This document shows positions 53,601 to 62,621 of a DNA stretch of 64,000 nucleotides, piece after piece. This DNA is from Streptomyces sp. NBC_00190 (GTDB taxonomy: Bacteria; Actinomycetota; Actinomycetes; Streptomycetales; Streptomycetaceae): contig NZ_CP108131.1 in assembly GCF_036203305.1 (NCBI RefSeq), positions 1 to 64,000 of the forward strand. The letters run 5' to 3'. The notes beneath the pieces are model-generated. The model was not told the origin of the DNA. It ran no database searches and saw only the letters and a list, made by a program, of their open reading frames with translations. The translations under genes were made by a program, and so were the position numbers. Numbering within the stretch: the stretch's first letter is position 1; the number at the start of each line of letters is the position of its first letter.

Positions 53601-53902
53601 GCGGCCTGCTCCTGCGCAGGGGCAAGCCGGGCGCCAACGGCGGCGCGGACATGACCTCGCTCAGCTCCGCCGCAAACTCCGCTGACGGCAAGGACAACAC
53701 CTACGCGACCACGTACTGGAGCAGAGCCGAACTCCCTCTGGTCCTAGGCACGCCCGACGCCAACGGAGACGGTGTCCCCGACATCTGGGTCACCAGCGTC
53801 AACGGGAACCAGTACCTCTTCCCGGGCGCGACCGACCACATGCCGGGCACCGCCACCGGCATCGACGAAGACGGCTGGAACACCTTCCTCACCATCGGAT
53901 AA
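50675..53902 (+). CDS. Large secreted DNRLRE / FG-GAP repeat protein
   Basis: 1075 residues from the GTG at 50675 (GGGGAGAAG upstream). A long N-terminal signal/anchor (RTLGALAALLTVAVAVPVGV) is followed by a beta-rich domain and a DNRLRE-type module (VYPVFIDPSFKGHKRSWTLL; GYESTTGGTSRSIFNFDFGS). Then come a fibronectin-like region (TPIAANMQTFPGGPC) and five FG-GAP/VCBS blades with calcium loops (DVTGDGHPDILAI, DVDGDGFADMFAL, DISGDGVPDLLYR, DANGDGVPDIWVT). Extracellular adhesion or carrier role likely. It diverges from the RHS toxin; such pairs recur in Streptomyces, so they may act together in delivery. Confidence 0.85.
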   Translation: MSVSESVDESPPTASAETEVAADPATRWFKRRRTLGALAALLTVAVAVPVGVHVTGSGKPQARPGEEAPVAEPEARRLAEKSGKEVEVTAARSANTTTWARPDGSYRKQVFNAAFRAKVDGWWKPIDTGLHRVEAGYAAKAVNGRVVFSAGTKQHAASGGERSSRSVTRVALRQDTPGEVWTELVRLNTDGHDMVVSWPGTLPEPVIDGPRALYENVRPGIDLVMTAQDGGYSHVLVVKDRQAAADPLLGELKYRLASPDLAFRLDAESGALSARNTQDEEVAGSPTPMMWDSSGKVATTDHEPAWEPTGKAAQHPTLAMAGLAGAEGARLKPAKPALADNVLSLTPDTGLLSAPETVYPVFIDPSFKGHKRSWTLLYKTEGNSSFYNGQNYNASGTNEARVGYESTTGGTSRSIFNFDFGSELHGANVISASVRALQTYSWSCSQKQMDIYSTPYISSSSTWNNTTGYWTRKVASDYAGYGYSSACPDNWIATDIRGLVTDAANSRWGALSLGFAAPNESDSYYWKKLLANGETAPYIDITYNTPPDTPIAANMQTFPGGPCLTTGAGTSIGKTNVTFQVKGTDRDGPLDLTGVQIEIWDAASGAQKHNEWLPPNSDGVVSRELAFDTFESGHKYYWLSRTRDTTTAGSPGSGPLDSGGGGWCTFTVDHTVPPNPAVASTDFPEPGPNHTQWSVNAAGTAGQKIDIRGNGAKAEDILEYQWGLNRPVYQHTATPSSGDLATISLQVDTAGPNVLYVRTANKAGNISAPTEYRFYAKPRAGLDKPGDVTGDGHPDILAIDKDGNLRTYAGDGNGDTDAYVPGAVENGTPVAPGYWKDPTTGKSALIGHSTDWFPGDGLTDLIARMPDGKFYVYPGTGTGQFDVGRRMEILLPAGAPDPLIFRQIVVSEDVDGDGFADMFALDADGLWAFTGYTGASFTTVKKIATTWTPRDIVSVRDISGDGVPDLLYRNDADPNRGLLLRRGKPGANGGADMTSLSSAANSADGKDNTYATTYWSRAELPLVLGTPDANGDGVPDIWVTSVNGNQYLFPGATDHMPGTATGIDEDGWNTFLTIG

Positions 53903-53923
53903 CCCACACCACCGAGTGACAGG

Positions 53924-53952
53924 GCCCGGCCGGACACACCTCCCGGCCGGGC
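53924..53952 (+). terminator. Terminator of the FG-GAP gene
   Basis: GCCCGGCCGG (53924-53933) with CCGGCCGGGC (53943-53952), perfect 10-bp stem, 22 bases after the stop. Confidence 0.65.
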
Positions 53953-54163
53953 GCCGCCATATGGAACAGGTGCTCACAAGGAACCAAGCGTCATTCCTGC
54001 CACGGTGGTTGAATGACGCGACTCTCCTCGCGAAGCGCTGCTCGCGAACAGACGGTTCTCGTCGAAGCTCATCTCATCCCTCGACGCCGACGCTCCATGG
54101 ACCCGGCCCCCGCCGGCTGAGGTCCCACGAACCCCCGCCTCAGGAGCAGGCACTGAGTGGGCG

Positions 54164-54562
54164 TTAAGTCCGTTTCTGGTAGCGGCCTCGTCCGGGTTGG
54201 GTGAGGAAGCCTTGACGGGTGAGGCGTCTGAGGCGGCTGCGGGTGATGTTGACGGATGCCTCGTCGGTGGGCATGCCGAGGAGTTCGTGCAGCTCGCGGG
54301 CCCGGAACACCTGGTCGGGGTGCTGGTTGAAAGTGTTCACGATGGTTTGGTAGGCAGTGCTCGACTCAGGTGGATCGGGTTCGGTCCCGGTCGGTGCGAG
54401 TTCGGCGATGATCTTGCGGGTGGTGGCCAGGTCCGCAAGATGCGCTTCGGTCTCGGTGAGAATGGCAGTGAAGTGCGCGATCTGATTGCGGAGTTCGTCC
54501 GCCCGGGCCGTGGCCTCGTTCTCCCGGATGTGAAGGTCCACCAGGAGTTCGGTGATGTTCAC
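54164..54562 (-). CDS. IS5-associated coiled-coil/winged-helix accessory protein
   Basis: 132 residues. The GTG overlaps the transposase stop (GTGA), so the two are co-translated. The N-terminal half is a coiled coil (HIRENEATARADELRNQIAH; ILTETEAHLADLATTRKIIA); the C-terminal half is a winged-helix pattern (VNTFNQHPDQVFRARELHELLGMPTDEASVNITRSRLRRLTRQGFL) ending in a basic tail. Same design as the accessory gene of the IS5 element at 16185-17808, although there it is convergent. Probably a DNA-binding accessory factor. Confidence 0.65.
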   Translation of the reverse strand: MNITELLVDLHIRENEATARADELRNQIAHFTAILTETEAHLADLATTRKIIAELAPTGTEPDPPESSTAYQTIVNTFNQHPDQVFRARELHELLGMPTDEASVNITRSRLRRLTRQGFLTQPGRGRYQKRT

Positions 54563-55421
54563 GCGGCCAGCCCGATGGTGTCGCGCCAGGCCGGCGTGGG
54601 CGTGGTGAGGCGCCGGGCCATGTTCGCGGTGGAGGCCCAGTAGACGCGCGAGGCGGAGGTGTCAGGCCGGTGGTCGTACTCACGGGTCAGGCGCCGGTGG
54701 AGCATCAGCGTGCCATTCGTCTGCTCGACCACCCACCGCTTGGGCTGCGGGACGAACCCTTTGCCCTGGTCGGCAGGGTTGCGGCGGACGACCTCGACGC
54801 CGATGTCCAGCAGTGCGCCGTGAACGATGACCGCTTCCTTGAAGCCTTGGTCGACCAGGGCTTTCTCCAGGCGCATTCCGCACCGCTCGGCGGCCTGGTC
54901 GAGCAGGGCGGTGCCGGCGGCGTTGTCGTGCGCCGAGGCGGCCATGACGACGACGCCGATGATCAGCCCCAGCACGTCGACGGCCAGTCCCCGCTTGCGC
55001 CCCGACACCTTCTTGTTCGCGTCCAGCCCCGTCGTGGTCCTGGGGAAACCCGCCGCGGCGCGGACGGACTGGGTGTCGATGATCACGAGGGACGGGTCCT
55101 CTAATCGGCGGGCTTTCTCCCGGACCTGGCAGCGCAGGAGTTCCTGAATCCGCTGGTCGAGCCCATCCTCGCGCCACAACCTGAAGAGTAGAACACCGCC
55201 GACCAGGCCGGCAGGTCATGCGGCAGCATGCGCCACTGACAGCCCGTCCGGTTCTGATAGAAGATCGCGTTCACGACCTCCCTCAGGTCACAAGACCCGG
55301 GATCCCCGGTCGCCGACCGCGCCACCCGGCCCTGTTTCCAGGCCGTGATCATCGGCTCGATCAACGCCCACTGCCCGTCCGACAAGTCGCTGAGATACGG
55401 CTCTCTCTTCACGCCCCGCAT
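54559..55421 (-). pseudogene. IS5-family transposase in two frames
   Basis: The first frame (55421 to about 55190) is the N-terminal domain ([40 protein letters not shown]). The second (from about 55180 to 54559) has [26 protein letters not shown] (first Asp), ALVDQGFKEAV (second Asp), KRWVVEQTNGTLMLHRRLTREYD (Glu). A one-base difference near 55185 joins them. Programmed frameshifting is known in IS5 relatives, but no slippery run is seen here, so it may be broken. Confidence 0.75.
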
Positions 55422-55513
55422 CTCAACATGGACATGCCCATCGGGCAGGCCGGACCGCGATCAGTACCACGATCGAGCGATCACGAACGAAGAGAAGTCG
55501 GACTTAACGACCA

Positions 55514-55835
55514 CTGAAAGATGGCCACCGATCGGCGGCCCACTCGGGCCAACCCTGCCAATCAGGAGGCGGGGGCCAATCTCATCCCCATCGAGTTCTG
55601 CAGCATCCGGCTCCTCGAACAGCTTCCTCCAGTTCAAGAGGTCCGCCTCGCTCATCGGGAAGGTCTGATCCGGAGTGAGCGACTGGCGACGGACGATCCT
55701 CGCGCGCTGGGTTTCCAGGTCCACCGGCAACCGCCAGCCATCGGATTGCGGACCTCTCAACACGAGACCAGCATCCGAAATCCAGGACCACGGTGGTTCC
55801 AAGCCTGAGCGCCTCCAGGGCAAGCGAGAGCAGCC
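55514..55835 (-). pseudogene. P-loop kinase-like gene fragment between two ISs
   Basis: Minus-strand pieces in different frames read ALEALRLGTTVVLDFGCWSR, ERSAIRWLAVAGG, then LPVDLETQRARIVRRQSLTP, TFPMSEADLLNWRKLFEEPD and DWQGWPEWAADRWPS. This matches the C-terminal part of small P-loop kinases (ATP-binding AAA/zeta-toxin-like group, as I recall them). The P-loop end is missing where IS3 begins, and the 3' end runs into the IS5 end. Not functional. Confidence 0.55.
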
Positions 55836-55880
55836 GGGCCTTGACCCCGGGTTTTGGACACCGGAGAGACTTGGATCTTG

Positions 55881-56210
55881 ATGGTCCAGGAGAATGGAGT
55901 CCCCGTGGGGATGAAGCATTACCCCGCCGAGTGCAAGGCGGACGCGGTCGCGTTGTACCGGTCGCGTCCGGGAGTGACGATCAAGTCGGTCGCTGGTGAT
56001 CTCGGGGTGAACACCGAGACGCTGCGGAACTGGATCCGGGCCGCCGACGGCCGCGGCCCCGGTGCCCACTCCGCGCCTCCGGCCGCTGCGCAGGCTGATG
56101 GTGCCGGCGTGGAGCTGGCCGCGGCGCGGAAGAGGATCCGTGAGCTGGAGGAAGAGCGCGACATCCTCCGCAAGGCGGCCCGGTATTTCGCCGGGGAGAC
56201 GCGCTGGTGA
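55881..56210 (+). CDS. IS3-family OrfA
   Basis: 109 residues from the ATG at 55881. HTH region HYPAECKADAVALYRSRPGV, VAGDLGVNTETLRNWIRAA and the zipper KRIRELEEERDILRKAARYF are standard for IS3 OrfA. Intact, overlapping the original orfB start (GTGA at 56207), but OrfB is broken. Confidence 0.85.
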   Translation: MVQENGVPVGMKHYPAECKADAVALYRSRPGVTIKSVAGDLGVNTETLRNWIRAADGRGPGAHSAPPAAAQADGAGVELAAARKRIRELEEERDILRKAARYFAGETRW

Positions 56211-57229
56211 GGAGCCGTCAGTGAATTACTGACGGTTTTCGGTGTGGCTGCCGTACGTACCGTGATACGTGGTCTGTTGTGGGGATTTCTGAGGAGGACC
56301 TGGCGGTCCTGGACGTGAAGTTCGCGGCGTTGTTGCCGCATCTGGATGAGCGGCAGCGTCGTTTGTATCTGGCGTCGGAGGCCGAGGCGCTGGGGCACGG
56401 CGGGATCGTGGCGGTGGCCAGGCTGGCGGAGGTCTCGGAGTCGACCGTCGCGCGGGGATGCACCGAACTCGCCAGCGGGGCCGAGTCGTTGGGCCGGGTG
56501 CGTCGGCCAGGTGGTGGCCGCAGGTCGGCTGCTGAGCGGGACCCTGGCCTCCGGCCGGCGCTCGAGGCGTTGATCGAGCCGCGGGAGGTGGGTGATCCGG
56601 TGTCTCCGTTGCGCTGGACGACGGCGTCGTTGCGGGACCTGGCTCGAGAGCTGAGCGATGCGGGGCATCCGGTCAGTGCTCCGGTGGTCGGCGGGCTGCT
56701 GCGGGAGATGGGGTTCAGTCTGCAGGGCATGGCCAAGACCCGGGCCGGCTCGCAGTCACCGGACCGTGACGCCCAGTTCCGGCATATCAACGCGGCCGCC
56801 GAGCTCTTCCTGGCCCGCGGCTTGCCCGTGGTGAGCGTGGATGCGAAGCAGAAGGAACCGATCGGCGAGTTCGCCCGTCCCGGCCGTACCTACCGTCCAA
56901 AGGGCGATCCGATCACCGCTCCGGACCATGATTTCACCGGGCCGGACACCCCGATCGCCATCCCCTACGGCGTCTACGACCTTGGACGTGACACCGGCTG
57001 GGTGAACGTGGGTACCAACCGCAACACCGCCGCCTTCGCGGTGGAGTCCCTGCGCCGCTGGTGGAACGACCAGGGCAAGGCGGACTACCCCGGCGCTGGC
57101 AGGCTGCTGGTCACGGCGGACTCCGGCGGAGCGAACTCCGCCGACTCCCACCTGTTCAAGATGGACCTCGCCGTCTTCGCCGACGAGTCCGGCTTGTCCG
57201 TCACCGTCGCCCACTTCCCGCCCGGGACA

Positions 57230-58674
57230 CAATGCCGTTGCTTGAACTCGTCAAGCAGTTCGCAGTGACGCTGGAGGGGCGGGGTCGTTGGGCCGGGCAT
57301 GCATCCTTGGGTGGGGTTGTCCGATCATGTGCGGCTGGGGGTAGTGACCCGATGGGTGACTCCGGAACTCGTCGCCGGGGTGCTGGAGAAGTGCCGGGTC
57401 CGGGACAAGAAGCCCGGCGCTCTGCCCGCTGGGTTCATGGTCTATTTCACCCTTGCGCTGGCACTGTTCCAGCAGGACTCCTACGACGATGTCGCTGAAC
57501 ACCTGGTCGGCAGCGTCCCAGAGCTGAGTGCAAGCATTCCGAACAAGTCGTCGTTTACCCGGGCGCGCGGGCGTCTGGGTCCGCTGGTGTTGGAGGGCGT
57601 GTTCCGGGAGCTGGCCGGCCCGTTGGCGCCGGTCGGACTGCAGGACTCCTTCTACCGCGGGATGCGGCTGGCCGCGGTAGACGGGTTCGTGCTGGACGCA
57701 CCGGACACGAAGGTGAACCGGGCCGCGTTCGGCGGGCCGGTCAAGAACGGCCACCCGGCAGGTTTTCCCCAGGTGAGGGTGGTGACGCTGACCGAGTGCG
57801 GCACCCACGCGCAGATCGACGCGGCGGTGGGCGGCTTCAACGGCGGCGAGCGTGAACTCGCGATTGCTCTGGCCGTTTCAGCGGCCGGGATGCTCGTGGT
57901 CATGGACCGCAACTTTCCCGGGGTCGCCTTATGGAAGGCGTATCTGGAAGCCGGGTCGCATCTCCTGCTCCGGGCCCGTTCACCCGTGGCCCACCGTCCG
58001 GTCGAGCATCTCGCTGACGGCACCTACTCGGCGAGGATGAATCTGGCCGGCCAGAAGGGTGCGCACCCCGGCGGTGTGCTGGTCCGGGTGATCGAGTACC
58101 GCGTCAACGGCGGTGAGGTGGTCAGGCTGCTGACCGACCTGCTGGACCCGGTGGAGTATCCGGCGTCGGAGCTGTCAGCTCTGTACCGGGAAAGATGGGA
58201 GGCGGAGTCGGCGTTTCGGCAGATCAAGACGTTCCAGCGCGGACCGGCCGAAGTCCTGCGTTCTGGCGACCCCGCCCTTGTCCGGCAGGAGGTCTGGGCG
58301 CATCTGACGGTGCACCACTGCCTGACCCGGGTCGTCATGAAGCTGGCTGACGACAACGGTATCGACCCGGACCGGGTGTCGTTCGTCAAAGTCCTCAAGC
58401 ACACACGCCGCAGCGTGGTCCGCCAGTGCGCGGACACACCCAAGAAGATCAAGACGTTCCTGGCCGTACTTGCGGCGAAGGTGCACCGCAAGCTGGACAA
58501 CGGCACCCGGCGTCTACGCGAGGCGGACCGGCACCTGAAGCGGCCGGACTCGAAGTACTCCTCCAAGCTCTCCTACCGGATCAACACCCGGGACCGGCAA
58601 CCCACACGCCGGGTCAAACCCAAGGTCATCACGCTGCATCCCGCGATAGTTCACTAACTCAAGCAACGGCATTG
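57230..58674 (+). mobile_element. IS4-family insertion sequence, complete, 1445 bp
   Basis: Inverted ends CAATGCCGTTGCTTGA at 57230 and the complement ending at 58674, flanked by a perfect 10-bp duplication GCCCGGGACA (57220-57229 and 58675-58684). Innermost element of the nest. Confidence 0.92.
57299..58657 (+). CDS. IS4-family transposase
   Basis: 452 residues. N-terminal IS4 domain (LGVVTRWVTPELVAGVLEKC; AGFMVYFTLALALFQQDSYD), then DDE motifs: RLAAVDGFVLDAPDT (first Asp), MLVVMDRNFPG (second Asp), and YRERWEAESAFRQIKTFQRG (Glu). The TAA/TAG stop is 17 bases before the right repeat. Intact, single frame; different from the IS4 transposase at 11602. Confidence 0.9.
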   Translation: MHPWVGLSDHVRLGVVTRWVTPELVAGVLEKCRVRDKKPGALPAGFMVYFTLALALFQQDSYDDVAEHLVGSVPELSASIPNKSSFTRARGRLGPLVLEGVFRELAGPLAPVGLQDSFYRGMRLAAVDGFVLDAPDTKVNRAAFGGPVKNGHPAGFPQVRVVTLTECGTHAQIDAAVGGFNGGERELAIALAVSAAGMLVVMDRNFPGVALWKAYLEAGSHLLLRARSPVAHRPVEHLADGTYSARMNLAGQKGAHPGGVLVRVIEYRVNGGEVVRLLTDLLDPVEYPASELSALYRERWEAESAFRQIKTFQRGPAEVLRSGDPALVRQEVWAHLTVHHCLTRVVMKLADDNGIDPDRVSFVKVLKHTRRSVVRQCADTPKKIKTFLAVLAAKVHRKLDNGTRRLREADRHLKRPDSKYSSKLSYRINTRDRQPTRRVKPKVITLHPAIVH

Positions 58675-60035
58675 GCCCGGGACATCGAAGTGGAACAAGG
58701 TCGAACACCGCCTGTTCTCCCGCATCACCCACAGCCTGCGCGGCCGGCCCCTGACCAGCTACGAAGTACTGATCCAGACGATTTCGGCGACCCGGACCCG
58801 CACCGGACTGACCGTCAAAGCCGCGCTGGACGAGAACACCTACCCCACCGGCCGCAAACTCACCCGGGCCGACCGCAAAGCGATCACGGAGCGCGTCACC
58901 CGCGACGAGTTCCATGGCGAGTGGAACTACACGATCACCCCGCACGACCCCGCACAAGCTGCCCGGTCCGCACCCGAGCCAGCACCGCCGCCGATCCCGG
59001 CCGAGGCGACTTTCCTCCTCACCCACCCGGTCCTGACCGGCCTGACACGCGAGGAGTTCGACCAGCTCGTGCTCCAGCTCGAACCGTGCCGCCAGATCCT
59101 GGCCGAGGCCCAGCGCCAGAGCGAAGGGCGGGACCGGCGCGGCCGCAACCCCGGATTCGGCATCCTCGACCACCGCCACCGCGTCCTGGTCGCCCTACTC
59201 AGAAGCCGCAACACCGTCACCCTGACCCTGATGGGCAAGATCCTCGGGCACGACCGCAACACGCTGAGCTACCACGCCATGACGAGCAGGCCACTGCTGG
59301 CCTTCGCCGGAACCGGCCTCACCCCCACACTCACCCCACAGACGCATCCACCACGCACACTCGAAGCTCTGCAAAAGGTGATCACCGACCACGACAACAA
59401 GATCAAATCAGGCAGTAGTTGATTGACAACCCCTGAACCGCTGCCAGTTCGTTGGAGATCATCAGCGCCGGTTCGGCGTCACGCGGTTGTGTTCGATGCC
59501 GGGCATCTCTCGCCCGAGCTTCTGCTACTGGCGCCGCACCGCAGCCGCAAGGGCGGCCCGGCAGATCGCCGAGGCCGGGCTCGCGGCCCGGATACGCAAG
59601 GTTCACCAGGACTCCGACGGCACCTACGGCGCCCCCAGGATCACGGCGGAACTCCGCGACGAGGGGGAACGGATCAACCACAAACGCGTCGCCAGCATTA
59701 TGCGGACCATCGGAGTCGGGGGTGTCCGTCTGCGGCGTCGGCACCGGACCACCGTTGCGGACCAGGCGGCGCCGAAGGCGCCGGATCTGATCGGCCGTGA
59801 CTTCACCGCGGCCGCGGTGAACACGAAGTACGCCGGCGACATCACGTATCTGCCGGTCAGCGGCTCGAAGCCGCTCTGCCTCGCGACCGTCATCGGCCTC
59901 GCCTCACGTCGGCTGGCCGGATGGGCCATCGCCGACCACATGCGCACAGAACTCGTCACCGACGCCCTGACAGCAGCCGGGCGAACCCGCGGGAGCCTGG
60001 CCGGAGCGGTCATGCACACGGATCACGGATCCCAA

Positions 60036-61524
60036 GGCGGATTCAACTGGTCGTCGCAACACCTTGATCACGGAGGTGTGCGATGGGACAAGACCAGCAG
60101 CAGAAGGTGCCGAAGGCGCCTGCGGGAGCGCGACGGCAGTGGGCGGCGGATCGGGCGATGCGACCGCCGATGCGTTCACCGGGTCGGCCGGAGCCGTCTC
60201 GTGCAGTGCAGCGCCACTTCTGGCAGCGGATCGCGTCGGGAGTGACGACGGCAGAGGCCGCGGTGGCTGTTGGCGTTTCATGTCCGGTCGGAACCCGATG
60301 GTTCCGTCACGCTGGCGGGATGCCGCCGATCAGCCTGGATGAGCCCACCGGCCGCTATCTGTCGTTCGCTGAGCGTGAGGAGATCGCGCTGCTGCGCGCC
60401 CAGGAGTTCGGCGTGCGGGAGATCGCTCGCAGGACCGGCCGCGACGCGGGCACGATCTCACGCGAGCTGCGCCGCAACGCGGCGACCCGGGGCGGCAAAC
60501 CGGTCTACCGGGCTCTGGTGGCGCAGTGGAAAGCGCAGCAGGCTGCGAAGCGCCCGAAGACCGCGAAGCTCGCAGGCGACGAAAGGTTGCGTGAGTACGT
60601 GCAGGAGCGGCTCGCCGGCAGCGTCCGTCGCCCCGACGGCATGATCGTCACCGGGCCAAAGACGCCTGGGTGGAAAGGGCTGAACAAGCCGCATCGGCAG
60701 GACAGGCGGTGGGCGACGGCATGGAGCCCGGAGCAGATCTCGCACCGGCTCCCTGTCGACTTCCCCGATGATGAGTCCATGCGCATCAGCCACGAAGCGA
60801 TCTACCAGGCGCTGTTCATCGAAGGCCGTGGCGCGCTCAAGCGGGAACTGGTCACGTGTCTGCGCACCGGCCGGGCGCTGCGGGTTCCCCGTGCACGGTC
60901 GCAGAACAGGCCTCAGGGGCATGTCACCGCGGACGTCATCCTCAGTGAACGCCCCGCCGAGGCCGGGGACCGCGCGGTCCCTGGACACTGGGAAGGCGAT
61001 TTGATCATCGGGACGGGCCGCTCCGCGATCGGCACGCTTGTCGAGCGCAGCAGCCGCTCCACGCTCCTGGTGCACCTGCCTCGGCTCGATGGCTGGGGCG
61101 CGAGCCCGCCCGTGAAGAACGGCCCCCCGCTCGGCGGCTATGGCGCGATCGCGATGAACGCGGCGCTCACCACGTCGATGACGCAGCTGCCCGAGCAGCT
61201 ACGCAAGACCCTCACCTGGGACCGTGGGAAGGAACTCTCCGGTCATGCCCAGTTCGCTCTCGATACCGGGACAAAGGTGTTCTTCGCCGATCCGCACTCG
61301 CCCTGGCAACGACCGAGAAACGAGAACACGAACGGGCTACTGCGTCAGTACTTCCCGAAGGGCACTGATCTCTCCCGCTGGTCGTCCACGGACCTCGAAG
61401 CCGTCGCCACGGCGATCAACAACCGGCCCCGCAAGGTCCTCGGCTGGCGGACGCCGGCCGAGGTCTTCGAAGAGCAGCTACGCTCGCTGCAACAGCCCGG
61501 TGTTGCAACGACTGGTTGAACTCG
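60036..61524 (+). mobile_element. IS30-family element, 1.49 kb
   Basis: Inverted ends carrying TTCAACTGGTCGTCGCAACACC (left) and TTCAACCAGTCGTTGCAACACC (right, inverted), and CCCAA on both sides (60031-60035, 61525-61529). Inserted in the GSQ-YTS codons of IS3 orfB. Confidence 0.82.
60083..61519 (+). CDS. IS30-family transposase
   Basis: 478 residues; ATG with GGAGG upstream. N-terminal HTH (YLSFAEREEIALLRAQEFGVREIARRTGRDAGTISRELRRN) is followed by ISHEAIYQALF and a DDE core: GHWEGDLIIGTGRSA (Asp), LTWDRGKELSGH (Asp), PHSPWQRPRNENTNGLLRQYFPKGTD (Glu). Standard closing NNRPRKVLGWRTPAEVFEEQ. Intact in one frame. Confidence 0.9.
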   Translation: MGQDQQQKVPKAPAGARRQWAADRAMRPPMRSPGRPEPSRAVQRHFWQRIASGVTTAEAAVAVGVSCPVGTRWFRHAGGMPPISLDEPTGRYLSFAEREEIALLRAQEFGVREIARRTGRDAGTISRELRRNAATRGGKPVYRALVAQWKAQQAAKRPKTAKLAGDERLREYVQERLAGSVRRPDGMIVTGPKTPGWKGLNKPHRQDRRWATAWSPEQISHRLPVDFPDDESMRISHEAIYQALFIEGRGALKRELVTCLRTGRALRVPRARSQNRPQGHVTADVILSERPAEAGDRAVPGHWEGDLIIGTGRSAIGTLVERSSRSTLLVHLPRLDGWGASPPVKNGPPLGGYGAIAMNAALTTSMTQLPEQLRKTLTWDRGKELSGHAQFALDTGTKVFFADPHSPWQRPRNENTNGLLRQYFPKGTDLSRWSSTDLEAVATAINNRPRKVLGWRTPAEVFEEQLRSLQQPGVATTG

Positions 61525-62054
61525 CCCAATACACGAGCAGGGCCTTCGCTGAGATCTGCAGGTCAGCAGGGGTCCGGCAGAGCATGGGCGCGGTCGAGTC
61601 CAGCGCGGACAACGCTGCTGCGGAAAGCTTCAATGCCGCCTTCAAGAGGGAGACGCTCAAAGGCCGGAAGGCCTGGTCGAGCGAGCGTGAGGCCAGGCTC
61701 AACGCCTTCCGCTGGCTGACCCGATACAACACCCGGCGCCGGCACTCCCGCCTCGGCCAGCGATCTCCGACCGCCTACGAGAACGACTCCCAACCAACAG
61801 CAACTACCCTGACCCAAGCCGCATAGACGTGTTCAGAATCCGGAGTCAAGGCCCGTACGCCTCGACGAACGCCGTGCGGCTGGCCCTGCCGCGGGCGCCG
61901 TTTCGGGGGTCCTCGCGGACGTGCGGGTGGCGGTGGCGCGGGAGAGGCGCTCGCGGTTGTGATCCCGGTCCGTGGGGCCGGTCGCGGGTCGGGAACCGTT
62001 CCGCCGGATCCTGCGTGAGCTCTTGATGGGCAGTCGGCTGATGGAGGGGATCTG

Positions 62055-62621
62055 ATGAAAACGCGGACGATGGTTAGCGTGGCGGTATCGGCATGCGTGG
62101 CGCTGGTGGCTTGCGGGTGCGGTCCGGAGAAAGCGAAGGAGAACGCTGACGCAAAGCCTTCGCAGCCGTCCGCGTCCACACCGGCGAAAACACCCTCGGG
62201 CACTCCGTCCGCGTCCGCCGGAACCGAGAAGCCGTCGGCCACTGTGACTGGTATCCAGCCCGCGCCCAGGACGAAGGAGCGCGCGATCCAGCGGTATGAG
62301 CAGTACCTCCACGGCCTCGGGCGTGAGGACATCGGCACGGTCTGCGAAGTGGCCGGGCCCGGCGCGAAGAAGGCAGAGGAGCAGGGATTCGGTCCGTGCA
62401 CGTCGACGTACGTGATCGTGTTTCAGATGATCTCACCCGAGCAGAAGAAGGCCCTACAGACCGCGACGGTCGATTCGCAGCGCGTCCCTGTGCGCACCCT
62501 CGACAAGATCGAGATGCCGCTCGAAGCGGTCAGGTCCTCCGCCACCTTCTCCGAGGAAGACCTGGGCAGCTACACCCTGGAGTACCTCAAGAACGACTAC
62601 TACGTCACCGACGGAAAGTGA
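62055..62621 (+). CDS. Secreted lipoprotein
   Basis: 188 residues from the ATG after AGGGG. The signal peptide MKTRTMVSVAVSACVALVAC ends in a lipobox (LVAC). A Pro/Ser/Thr/Lys linker (residues 30-75) and a small folded domain follow (RAIQRYEQYLHGLGREDIGTVCEV; FGPCTSTYVIVFQMISPEQ; LDKIEMPLEAVRSSATFSEE). The domain looks like the NTF2-like folds of Streptomyces lipoproteins (YLHGLGREDIGTVC), with two cysteines. Anchored to the outer face of the membrane; function unknown. Confidence 0.8.
   Translation: MKTRTMVSVAVSACVALVACGCGPEKAKENADAKPSQPSASTPAKTPSGTPSASAGTEKPSATVTGIQPAPRTKERAIQRYEQYLHGLGREDIGTVCEVAGPGAKKAEEQGFGPCTSTYVIVFQMISPEQKKALQTATVDSQRVPVRTLDKIEMPLEAVRSSATFSEEDLGSYTLEYLKNDYYVTDGK

Larger units (their letters stand above)
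54157..55513 (-). mobile_element. IS5-family element with co-transcribed accessory gene
   Basis: Inverted ends TGGGCGTTAAGTCCG (left) and TGGTCGTTAAGTCCG (right, inverted), with CTGA next to both ends (54153-54156 and 55514-55517). About 1.36 kb, with a transposase and an overlapping accessory gene on the minus strand. It interrupts a P-loop kinase gene at the right side. Confidence 0.7.
56279..59422 (+). pseudogene. ISAzo13-family transposase, split
   Basis: N-part 56279-57229 (LDVKFAALLPHLDERQRRLYLASEA; VVSVDAKQKEPIGEFA with the first Asp; VTADSGGANSAD with the second; VAHFPPGT). C-part 58685-59422 (SKWNKVEHRLFSRITHSLRG with the Glu; GILDHRHRVLVALLRS). Removing the nested element restores HFPPGTSKWNKVEHR exactly, so it was intact before the IS4 insertion. 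Confidence 0.85.
56218..59437 (+). mobile_element. ISAzo13-family element, split by an IS4 element
   Basis: Inserted in IS3 orfB. CCG occurs on both sides (56215-56217, 59438-59440), a likely 3-bp duplication. Left end has an 8-bp hairpin CCGTCAGT...ACTGACGG (56215-56235). The ends are only weakly alike. The single transposase is cut by a 1445-bp IS4-family element. Confidence 0.75.
56207..61826 (+). pseudogene. IS3-family OrfB, split into three pieces
   Basis: GTG at 56207 (overlapping orfA), then after the ISAzo13 insertion 59441-60035 (RCQFVGDHQRRFGVTRLC; DGTYGAPRITAELRDEG; YAGDITYLPV with the first Asp; HTDHGSQ with the second), then after IS30 61530-61826 (YTSRAFAEICRSAGVRQSMG; NAAAESFNAAFKRET with the Glu; YNTRRRHSRLGQRSP). 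Joining the pieces restores one DDE transposase of about 300 residues. Last residues and stop at 61826. Confidence 0.85.
55836..61854 (+). mobile_element. IS3-family element split by ISAzo13 and IS30 insertions
   Basis: Inverted ends GGGCCTTGACCCCGGGTTTT at 55836 and an imperfect complement ending 61854 bound orfA and orfB. orfB is interrupted first by a 3.2-kb ISAzo13-type element (itself interrupted) and then by an IS30-type element. Without them about 1.3 kb would remain. No matching target duplication seen at the outer ends. Confidence 0.8.
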
